In this document: piece by piece, positions 1-6,239 of the stretch
Numbering within the stretch: the stretch's first letter is position 1
How the letters are laid out: each line of letters begins with the position of its first letter
Source of the DNA: Odoribacteraceae bacterium
GTDB taxonomy: Bacteria > Bacteroidota > Bacteroidia > Bacteroidales > Marinifilaceae
Assembly: GCA_031267995.1 (NCBI GenBank)
Contig: JAIRXZ010000067.1
Span: 1 to 12,618, forward strand
DNA: 12,618 nucleotides
Direction of reading: 5' to 3'
Notes under the pieces: model-generated
Database searches by the model: none
Told to the model about the DNA's origin: nothing
What the model saw: the letters and a program-made list of their open reading frames with translations, nothing else
Position numbers and translations under genes: made by a program

Positions 1-52
1 CCGATAACCTTGGGTGACCGGGGTTAACACGGCATCTCAAACGCTAAAAACG

Positions 53-282
53 TTTGTCTCCGCGGAGACAAAGGCAAAATCACTCGGAAAAACGTTTGTC
101 TCCGCGGAGACAAAGGCAAAATCAATTGGAAAAACGTTTGTCTCCGCGGAGACAATCGCAAAAACAGTTGGAAAAACGTTTGTCTCCGCGGAGACAAAGG
201 CAAAAACAATTGGAAAAACGTTTGTCTCCGCGGAGACAAAGGCAAAATCAATGGGAAAATCGATTGTCTCCGCGGAGACAAT
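53..282. repeat. Type A palindromes of the array (six copies)
   Basis: Palindromes lie at 53-72, 95-114, 137-156, 179-198, 221-240 and 263-282. The 18-bp core TTGTCTCCGCGGAGACAA is identical in all six, and each is centred on a CCGCGG hexamer. The outermost pair is T/A in most copies. It is broken in copy 3 (T/T) and restored as A/T in copy 6, where the perfect palindrome extends to 24 bp (261-284). The symmetry is thus kept, and extended, in the last copy. Confidence 0.92.
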
Positions 283-305
283 CGCAAAATCAGTGGGAAA
301 AATGC

Positions 306-533
306 TTTTCACTAAAGTGAGAAACGCAAAATCACTCGGAAAAATGCTTCTCACTAAAGTGAGAAACGCAAAATCACCCGGAAAAATGCTTCTCACTAAA
401 GTGAGAAAGACAAAATCACCCGGAAAAATGCTTTTCACTAAAGTGAGAAAGGCAAAATCACCCGGAAAAATGCTTCTCACTAAAGTGAGAAAGGCAAAAT
501 CAATCGGAAAACTGTCTCTCACCAAAGTGAAAA
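306..533. repeat. Type B palindromes of the array (six copies)
   Basis: Dyads lie at 306-323, 348-365, 390-407, 432-449, 474-491 and 516-533. The consensus is TTCTCACT, a 2-bp AA centre, then AGTGAGAA. Copies at 306 and 432 read TTTTCACT, giving a T opposite G, which still pairs in RNA made from the + strand but not in RNA from the - strand. The copy at 516 is degenerate, with three mismatched pairs. Spacing to the type A block is the same 42 bp from centre to centre. Confidence 0.9.
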
Positions 534-575
534 AGGCAAAACCAACCGGCAACGCCTTTAACACGACGGGCGGAA

Positions 576-606
576 CGGCGAGATTCTCCGGCGGCGAGAT
601 TCACCG
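576..606. repeat. Short direct repeat upstream of the first lipoprotein gene
   Basis: Two 15-bp copies, CGGCGAGATTCTCCG at 576 and CGGCGAGATTCACCG at 592, lie 16 bp apart between the array and the first gene. They differ by one base. No function can be assigned, and no convincing TTTG / TAnnTTTG promoter was seen between 545 and 696. Confidence 0.55.
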
Positions 607-696
607 AAAAGGAATATTCTACATGACTTGCCAATTACAGGCGCGGATAACTACGGCGTGCTAAAACACTGACAATAACAAAAAAAACTCGACAAC

Positions 697-1779
697 ATGA
701 AAAAGTACCTGATACTCGGATGCTGGATTGCCCTCCTCGCCGCCTGCGCGGACGACAAGGGATCGGCCGGTAACAATGAAGACTACGCGGCGGGAAGCGC
801 CACCATCCATCTCCTCGCCGTGGACGAGGCCACCCGTCAACCCCTGGCCGGCGTGGCGGTGAAGCACCTGTCGCTGAAAATCGCGGAGACCACGGACGAC
901 GACGGCCTCGTCACCATCAACCTGCCGACAGCCCCCCGCGCCCTCGTGGGGCTGGAGTTTAGCCACGAGGTGTACGATACGTATACCACCTCCGTCGCCA
1001 TCGGCGAGGTGGCCGAGGGGACAAACAAGGAGATCAACGCCACCATCGCGCTCGGCATGAAATCGGTGAACTACGTGGCGTCGCTGAACGTCCTGGACGA
1101 CTCCACCTTCCTCCCCGTGCAGGGCGCGGCCATCCTCGGCCTCCTCGCCGGGTCGGACGGCACCAACGAGGAGGGGGGCGTCGACATCCGCCTGCCGGGG
1201 CCGGGCGCGTACACCCTCCAGCTGGCGCACCCGGACTATGATACTCTCGATTTCCGCGTGCAGGTGCCCGACGAGGGGCTGCCGGGCGAGACCATCCGCG
1301 TCAACCTCGGCACGCTGGCGATGACCCTCCTGGGCGGCTTCCGCGTTATCGACGTCAACCTGGCGGGCGAGTACAACGCGCAGATCGTCGAGGAGTCCAG
1401 GGCGCGCGGCGCCATCTTCGGCACCATCATCACCAGGTCGCAATTCATGAGTTTGGACGACTCCAGCTTCGAGTGGAGCTGGAACCGATCCTCCGAATTT
1501 AGCGGCGTCGACTTCGACTACGCCTTCTCGGCCTCCAACGCGCAATGGTGCTACCCGCTATGCTTTAAACTCTTTTACGAGGAGTCGCCCTACGCCCCCG
1601 GCTGCTATCGCGTGGAGGTCACCGCCTTCATGGAGCCGTTCAGCCCCGCCGGCAACCACACGGTGTCCGACGAATCCTACTACGACTACAAGAACAAGCA
1701 ACTTGTCATCCACATCGAATTTTACGAGAGCTGGGTACCGCTCACGGGCTGGGACACCTGCATCCTCACCCTCAAATAA
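697..1779 (+). CDS. Surface lipoprotein with two carboxypeptidase-regulatory-like beta domains
   Basis: A 360-residue predicted outer-membrane lipoprotein. The start gives a standard signal: MKK, a hydrophobic stretch and lipobox LAAC with Cys17. The next residues, ADDK, fit the acidic export signal that places Bacteroidetes lipoproteins on the cell surface. Residues about 35-118 and 124-208 look like two related beta-sandwich modules of the carboxypeptidase-regulatory type; each has a 'T/F-x-P-L/V-x-G' strand and a 'D-G/E-x-G-x-V-x-I-x-L-P' turn. The remaining about 150 residues, rich in Tyr, Trp and Ser, match no family I recognise. No catalytic motif is visible, so a binding or scaffold role is the likeliest. 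It is first of three lipoprotein genes in a row and follows the palindrome array. The gap to the next gene is 60 bp. The lipoprotein call is firm; the function is open. Confidence 0.85.
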   Translation: MKKYLILGCWIALLAACADDKGSAGNNEDYAAGSATIHLLAVDEATRQPLAGVAVKHLSLKIAETTDDDGLVTINLPTAPRALVGLEFSHEVYDTYTTSVAIGEVAEGTNKEINATIALGMKSVNYVASLNVLDDSTFLPVQGAAILGLLAGSDGTNEEGGVDIRLPGPGAYTLQLAHPDYDTLDFRVQVPDEGLPGETIRVNLGTLAMTLLGGFRVIDVNLAGEYNAQIVEESRARGAIFGTIITRSQFMSLDDSSFEWSWNRSSEFSGVDFDYAFSASNAQWCYPLCFKLFYEESPYAPGCYRVEVTAFMEPFSPAGNHTVSDESYYDYKNKQLVIHIEFYESWVPLTGWDTCILTLK

Positions 1780-1792
1780 CAGCCGCGAGACC

Positions 1793-1815
1793 CGCGCGGG
1801 ATCCCACCCCGCGCG
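1793..1815 (+). other. GC-rich hairpin between the first two lipoprotein genes
   Basis: A perfect 8-bp inverted repeat, CGCGCGGG at 1793-1800 and CCCGCGCG at 1808-1815, has a 7-base loop. It fills much of the 60-bp gap between the genes. There is no T run after it, so a simple intrinsic terminator is unlikely. RNA processing or stability control between cistrons is a guess. Confidence 0.5.
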
Positions 1816-1839
1816 TGCCTCGCGCCAAACACGCGAATC

Positions 1840-4158
1840 ATGACACCAAGAAACATCATCGCCATCGCCGCCGGCCTCCTCCTTTTCTCCTGCTCCAAGG
1901 ACAGCGAGAAGATCGCGGGCGACATCGACGCCAATTACAGCGCCTCCATCTTTTCCGTGACGAAAGGCGCGGACTACGAAAGCCCCGGCCTGGAGCTGAC
2001 AGAGGCCTCCGGCGCGATCACCGTGCGGGTCAAAGATGTCCGCAACTTCACCACCAAACAAAGCGAGCCGCTCTTCTTCGCCACCTGCGAGCAAGCCGCC
2101 TGGAGCGCCCCCGTGGACGCGGAGACAGACAAAACCCTCCAGGCGCTCCTCCAAAAGTACGCGCCCGTGCAGGCAGCCACCCTCACCGCCGACCCCGCCA
2201 CGGGCAAGCTCGCGCTCCTCGGTGCGGGCACCAAGAATATCCCCGCCGGCGTCTACCTCGTCGACCTGGAGATTACCCGCGGCAACACCACCGAGGTCAA
2301 GGAGGACATCTGCCGCCTCCAGCTGCGCGAAAACACCAACGCCGCCGTGGAAGCCACCATCGGCTGGCGCGTCAGCACCTCCACGGACAACGTCCCCTCG
2401 CCCGTCGTCGCCCGCGAACTCGCCGGGGAGGAGCTGGAGGCCTTCGCCGCCGCGCTGGGATCGGCCTACGATCAACAATCGGGCTACCTCGTCCTCAAAC
2501 TCCGCGATCGCCGCGGGCAGCCCATCGCCGGTCGCCTCGCCACCCGCAACGCCACGCTCAACACCTTTGAAAAGGCAAATCCCTGGGCGGATATCATCTA
2601 TACCGCCGATGCCGTCATCATTCCCTACCCCGTCCCCCTCTACCCCGTGGCCTCCCGCGTCGACAACAGCGCCCACTACCGCGTGCAGGCGCCGGACAAC
2701 GCCCTCAACAAGGACGTCTACATCGACATCGCCCTGGCCACGCGGCAAAAAGGGGTCTTCATCATCGAATCTACCCTCGCCGACAGCGACGTGCAGGGAA
2801 AACTCACCGTCATCCCCGCCGGCAAGCAGATATACAAACCCGTGCAGGAGAACATCCGCCAGCAGGATTTTTACAGCGAAACCAGCTCCTGGAGCTACCA
2901 CCGCATGGCCTCCTCGGAGAACATCGTGGTCTTTTGGGAGCCGGGCTTCGGCGACGATCCCAACTCCGCCGCACTCCCCGCCGACCTCCGCGTGGACATC
3001 GCCGACCTCCTGGCCAAGGGCGAGCAGTACTACGCCTTCTACCGCGATTCCCTCCGCTTCGTCGCCCCTGGCGCCTCCCGCACGGACTCGCTCAAGATGA
3101 TCGTCCGCGTCCTCTACCAAACCGAGTGGGCGGCCTACGGCGGCGGCTACGACTACGTCATTGGCGGCCTGTGGGTCAACCCCGCCACCATGCACCCCGT
3201 CGGGCAGACCATCGCCCACGAGTTTGGCCACACCTTCCAGTACCAGGTCAACGCCGACGGCATGTGGGGATATAACAACACCACCGACGGCGGCGGACAT
3301 GGCGCCATCGGCTTCTTCTGGGAAGCCTGCGCCCAGTACATGTCCTGGCAACTGTGCCCGGACAACCTCACGGATCAGCTGCCGACGTTCCTCGCCAACA
3401 CCCACAAGGGATTCGCCCACGAGTGGACGCGCTACCAATCCTTCCTCCTCGTCGAGCAATGGCGCGTGCTCCACGGCCGCGAGTTCCTGGCCAGCGTCTG
3501 GCGAGGCGCCATCAAGCCCGAAGATCCCGTGCAAACCTACCAGCGCGTCACCTCCATCACCCAATCGCGCTTCAACGACGAGGTGTGGGAGTCCGCCGCC
3601 CGCAATATCACCTGGGATTATCCCCTCGGCGCACACTTCCGCGACGCCATCAACCGCGAATCGGCCGCCGCCAAAGCCTCCTGGTTCACCCACAAAACAA
3701 GGCTCCGCGACAACGGCGACGGCTACCTCATCGTCGCCCCGGACACCACCACGCGCGACCACGGCACATCGCTCAACATCACCCTCGCCCCGCACGACTA
3801 CGGCTATAACGCCATCCCGCTGACCGTCCCCGCCGCCGGCGTCACCGTCACCGTCGACTTCAAGGGCGTCCGCGGCGACTCCCGCTACAAGACCTTCGAC
3901 GACCCCCGCGCCGGCTGGCGTCACGGCTTCGTCGGCGTCAAGGCCGACGGCTGGACACCCGTCTACGGCCAAATGCAGCGCGACGACGAGGACATCCTCG
4001 CGTTCACCGTCCCGTCGGACGCCCCCCTCTCCCAGCTCTGGCTCGTCGTCTCCGGCGCGCCCGTCAGCCACAAGCCCCACGTCTGGGACGACAACGCCGC
4101 CAACGACGAGGAGTATCCCTACAAGGTGAAATTCACCAACACCAGCTACAAACAATAA
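1840..4158 (+). CDS. Lipoprotein zinc metallopeptidase, DUF6055-like (HEFGH)
   Basis: A 772-residue predicted surface-anchored metalloprotease. The N-terminus has a lipoprotein signal ending LLLFSC with Cys18, followed by SKDSEK. Residues about 30-340 appear to be beta-rich accessory domains with no catalytic motif. From about residue 358 (SSENIVVFWEPGFG) the sequence resembles the DUF6055 family of Bacteroidetes. It carries the zinc motif HEFGH at 460-464 (His460 and His464 ligands, Glu461 catalytic base). Glu495 in FFWEACAQY, 31 residues later, is the probable third ligand, a gluzincin-type layout. The C-terminal part (about 640-772, with GWRHGFVG and PLSQLWLVVSGAP) looks like a terminal beta domain typical of these proteins. 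It lies 12 bp before the BACON lipoprotein gene, so the two are almost certainly cotranscribed. The substrate is unknown. The family name is from memory; the metalloprotease motif is visible. Confidence 0.85.
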   Translation: MTPRNIIAIAAGLLLFSCSKDSEKIAGDIDANYSASIFSVTKGADYESPGLELTEASGAITVRVKDVRNFTTKQSEPLFFATCEQAAWSAPVDAETDKTLQALLQKYAPVQAATLTADPATGKLALLGAGTKNIPAGVYLVDLEITRGNTTEVKEDICRLQLRENTNAAVEATIGWRVSTSTDNVPSPVVARELAGEELEAFAAALGSAYDQQSGYLVLKLRDRRGQPIAGRLATRNATLNTFEKANPWADIIYTADAVIIPYPVPLYPVASRVDNSAHYRVQAPDNALNKDVYIDIALATRQKGVFIIESTLADSDVQGKLTVIPAGKQIYKPVQENIRQQDFYSETSSWSYHRMASSENIVVFWEPGFGDDPNSAALPADLRVDIADLLAKGEQYYAFYRDSLRFVAPGASRTDSLKMIVRVLYQTEWAAYGGGYDYVIGGLWVNPATMHPVGQTIAHEFGHTFQYQVNADGMWGYNNTTDGGGHGAIGFFWEACAQYMSWQLCPDNLTDQLPTFLANTHKGFAHEWTRYQSFLLVEQWRVLHGREFLASVWRGAIKPEDPVQTYQRVTSITQSRFNDEVWESAARNITWDYPLGAHFRDAINRESAAAKASWFTHKTRLRDNGDGYLIVAPDTTTRDHGTSLNITLAPHDYGYNAIPLTVPAAGVTVTVDFKGVRGDSRYKTFDDPRAGWRHGFVGVKADGWTPVYGQMQRDDEDILAFTVPSDAPLSQLWLVVSGAPVSHKPHVWDDNAANDEEYPYKVKFTNTSYKQ

Positions 4159-4170
4159 CACGACAATACC

Positions 4171-5049
4171 ATGAAAAAAACAAACATCCTCGCGCTGGCG
4201 CTGGCGGCAACAATGGCCGCTTGCCAGGCCGACAAGCTAAACATCACCGCCCCGGACGTCAACGTCAACGGCGGGCCAATACCGGAATCGCTCACCCCAA
4301 CCTCCGCCCGCGTCCGGGTGCTCGTCAGCAAGCAGCAAGGCGTCAAAGAGGTGGGCGTCCTCTACGGGCTGCAAACCGACCGCGCCGCCATCATCACCTA
4401 CGGCGAAACGATCAGCACCACCGAAATCAAAAGCGAGTACTTCTTCGACATCACCGACCGCGAATCGGCCACCCGGTACTCCTACGTCGCCTACGCCGCC
4501 CTCGACAACGGGGAGATCGCCTACTCCGTCGTCCGCGACTTCACCACCATCGCCGCCGAGCTGACCGTCACCCCATCCCGCCTCAGCCTCGATGCCCCGG
4601 CCACCAGCGAAACCCTCGTCATCGCCACCACCTTTGACGCCTGGGACTTCACCGGCGGCACGGAGGCATGGCTCTCCTGCCGCGCGACGGGAAACGCGCT
4701 CGTCGTCGAAACCCTCGACAACCTGACCGACGCCCGACGCGTGGCCACGCTGAAGTTCACCGCCGGGTCGCGATCCCTCAACCTGGCCATCACGCAGGAA
4801 CCGCCAACCCTCGAACTGTCGAGCGAAACCGCCGCCCTGCCCGCCACCGGTGGCACGGGTCAATTCACCGTCGACGCCAACGTCGCCCCGTGGAGCGTCG
4901 CCAGCGACGAGGATTGGCTCACCTTCTCCGTCGCCGGCAACGTGGTCACTTTCCAGGCCGCGAACTCCGCGGGTGTCACCCGCGAGGCGCGCTTGACCGT
5001 CACCATCGGCGACAATGGCGTGGCGAAGGAATTTACCGTAACACAGTAA
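4171..5049 (+). CDS. Small BACON-domain surface lipoprotein
   Basis: A 292-residue predicted lipoprotein with signal MKKTNILALALAATMAAC (Cys18) followed by QADK. Residues about 38-128 resemble a fibronectin-III-like module, with the strand pattern VGVLYG and YSYVAYAALDNG. Two BACON-type domains follow, at about 130-210 and 212-292. Each opens with a 'LTVTPSRLSLDAPATSE' or 'LELSSETAALPATGGTG' pattern, contains 'W-L-S/T' in the middle, and ends in 'I/VTQ'. The second BACON ends exactly at the stop. BACON domains are common in Bacteroidetes surface proteins and are proposed to bind carbohydrate or mucin. There is no enzyme motif. It probably acts as a ligand-binding partner of the metalloprotease encoded 12 bp upstream. 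This is the last gene of the cluster; a 21-bp repeat array follows. Confidence 0.85.
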   Translation: MKKTNILALALAATMAACQADKLNITAPDVNVNGGPIPESLTPTSARVRVLVSKQQGVKEVGVLYGLQTDRAAIITYGETISTTEIKSEYFFDITDRESATRYSYVAYAALDNGEIAYSVVRDFTTIAAELTVTPSRLSLDAPATSETLVIATTFDAWDFTGGTEAWLSCRATGNALVVETLDNLTDARRVATLKFTAGSRSLNLAITQEPPTLELSSETAALPATGGTGQFTVDANVAPWSVASDEDWLTFSVAGNVVTFQAANSAGVTREARLTVTIGDNGVAKEFTVTQ

Positions 5050-5054
5050 CATAC

Positions 5055-5065
5055 CACTCCAGTGT
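5055..5065. repeat. CACT-CC-AGTG dyad just after the BACON gene
   Basis: CACTCCAGTGT lies six bases after the stop codon and is the exact reverse complement of ACACTGGAGTG at 5138-5148, at the head of the 21-bp array. Both are CACTnnAGTG dyads, the same core as the type B palindromes at 306-533. Confidence 0.55.
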
Positions 5066-5118
5066 CCCGTAAAAACACGCGCCGGGCGGCTCCCCGCTCA
5101 CCGGAAATATCCCGCGCG

Positions 5119-5373
5119 GAGCCATTTTTGAAAAAAAACACTGGAGTGTTTGAAAAAATCTCTGGAGTGTTCAAGAAAATCACCAGAGTGTCTAAGAAAA
5201 TCACCAGAGTGTTTGAAAAAATCATTAGAGCGTTTCGGACATCATTAGAGTGTTTGGGAAAATCATTAGAGTGTTTGGAAAGATCATTAGAGTGTTTGAA
5301 AAAATCTCTAGAGCATTTGAAACCATCTCTAAAGCGTTTGAAAAATCCTCCAGAGTGTTTGAAAAATCTACTC
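5119..5373. repeat. Array of about eleven 21-bp direct repeats
   Basis: Units begin with GAGTGTTTG, continue through an A-rich stretch and end ATCATTA or ATCACCA. Starts are at 5144, 5165, 5186, 5207, 5228, 5248, 5269, 5290, 5311, 5332 and 5353, with a degenerate extra copy from 5119. All periods are 21 bp except the unit at 5228, which is 20 bp. That one-base loss shifts the reading frame of the array from a RVFEKI-type to an ECLGKS-type heptad without creating a stop. The open frame through here (5062-5376) is therefore probably accidental. A 16-bp inverted repeat, AAACACT-GG-AGTGTTT, marks the start at 5136-5151. The array lies between two transcription units and could carry control elements for the peptidase/GH127 pair; no good promoter was found in it. 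Confidence 0.9.
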
Positions 5374-5429
5374 TAATGACGGGAAAGAAATTTGTAACCG
5401 CGTAAAGCGAAACATGTAAAAAAGAGACC

Positions 5430-6233
5430 ATGAAATACGTCATCCTTTTCCTGCTCGCGGGGCTAACCTTCCCCTCGGCAGCGCAACCGGGCGAATCGCT
5501 GGTGATCCCGCCCCCCGCCTCGCTGGGTCTGCACGCGTTCTACAAGAAATACCTGAACGCTAACGGGATTCACATCATCGCCTCGCGCCGCGTGCCCGAC
5601 TCGGCGATGTTTGCCGCCCGACGCACGCTGCTGGCCATGACCGCCATGTTGCCCCCGCCCGTGCTTCGCGCCATGACCGACGTCAACACCCGCGTGGGCA
5701 TCATGGCGCGATACGAGGGCACCACGGATATCCCGGAACACGCCCACCTGGCGGCCGACACATCCCTCAATTGGGACTTGCGCGCCAGGGGCTTGGGAGG
5801 CGATCTGCAGATGCCCCTCACCACCTGCGCCGAGGAAAACCTGCTGGCCTACCAGATCGACAAGTACCACGCCGAGGACATCCTGGTGCACGAGTTCTCG
5901 CACTCCATCCACCTGATCGGCATCATCTCCGTCTACCCCGCCTTTAACGACGAGCTGCAGGCCGCCCTGGACGCCGCCCTGGCCGCGGGAAAATGGAAAA
6001 ATACCTACGCCGCCACCGACATCGCCGAGTACTGGGCGGAGGGCGTGCAGGATTGGTTCAACGTCAACGCCGAGGTGAAAACGCCCGACGGGAAGCACAA
6101 TCGAGTGAACACGCGCGAGGAGCTGAAACGATACGACCGCCGATTGTACGACCTGATTCACCGCTTCTTCCCGGAGAGCCGCGATCCCATCAGCCGCCAC
6201 TCCCGCGTCAACAAGTTTAAAAACCAAAAATAG
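5430..6233 (+). CDS. Secreted zinc metallopeptidase (HEFSH)
   Basis: A 267-residue predicted exported metallopeptidase. The start gives a signal peptide MKYVILFLLAGLTFPSAA, probably cut before Gln19; there is no lipobox, so it is periplasmic or secreted. The zinc motif HEFSH is at 154-158 (His154, Glu155, His158). Glu204 in EYWAEGVQDWF, 46 residues later, is the likely third ligand; Glu200 is an alternative. The upstream stretch GIHIIASRRVPDSAM, the TDIPEHAHL segment and the TCAEENLL segment match a widespread, poorly characterised family of small secreted peptidases that I recall from Bacteroidetes, Planctomycetes and Verrucomicrobia. I have no firm family name; a relation to the anthrax lethal-factor type metallopeptidases is possible. 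The stop is 6 bp before the GH127 start, so the two are cotranscribed and probably act on one substrate. Confidence 0.82.
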   Translation: MKYVILFLLAGLTFPSAAQPGESLVIPPPASLGLHAFYKKYLNANGIHIIASRRVPDSAMFAARRTLLAMTAMLPPPVLRAMTDVNTRVGIMARYEGTTDIPEHAHLAADTSLNWDLRARGLGGDLQMPLTTCAEENLLAYQIDKYHAEDILVHEFSHSIHLIGIISVYPAFNDELQAALDAALAAGKWKNTYAATDIAEYWAEGVQDWFNVNAEVKTPDGKHNRVNTREELKRYDRRLYDLIHRFFPESRDPISRHSRVNKFKNQK

Positions 6234-6239
6234 GATACC

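Larger units (their letters stand above)
46..545. repeat. Array of twelve 42-bp units, each with a palindrome
   Basis: Twelve tandem units have palindrome centres exactly 42 bp apart and no indels. Each unit is a conserved A-rich linker (GCAAAATCA, three variable bases, GGAAAAA) plus a palindrome. Units 1-6 carry TTTGTCTCCGCGGAGACAAA or a close variant; units 7-12 carry a different dyad, TTCTCACT-AA-AGTGAGAA. The last unit is degenerate, as terminal units of arrays often are. The stretch is much more AT-rich than the genes around it. Several overlapping frames on both strands stay open because 42 is a multiple of three and the units lack stop codons, so open frames here are weak evidence of coding. 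The role is unknown; binding sites for a dimeric protein, or serial RNA hairpins in the leader of the downstream lipoprotein genes, are possible. Confidence 0.93.

Noticed and set aside
46..545. CRISPR array
   Set aside because: There are no unique spacers: only three bases vary between units, the palindromic part is the repeat core, and no cas gene is in the window.
14..664. Open frame of 216 codons through the 42-bp array (14-residue repeats such as TFVSAETKAKS)
   Set aside because: Other frames on both strands are open here for the same reason (42-bp units without stops). The changes between units are not silent, it starts at GTG, and there is no signal or known domain. It is kept only as a low-likelihood repeat protein.
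1558..4161. Minus-strand open frame of 867 codons
   Set aside because: It is the antisense shadow of the metallopeptidase gene, caused by high GC at third positions; the product is low-complexity Gly/Val/Asp-rich with no domain.
5062..5376. Open frame of 104 codons with heptads through the 21-bp array
   Set aside because: A 20-bp unit shifts the frame within the array, so the peptide repeat is not conserved; codon use is unlike the neighbours.
5358..5394. Promoter for the HEFSH peptidase (TTTG at 5358, GAAATTTG at 5387)
   Set aside because: The spacing is 25 bp rather than about 20, and the -7 element lacks the leading T, so the match is weak.
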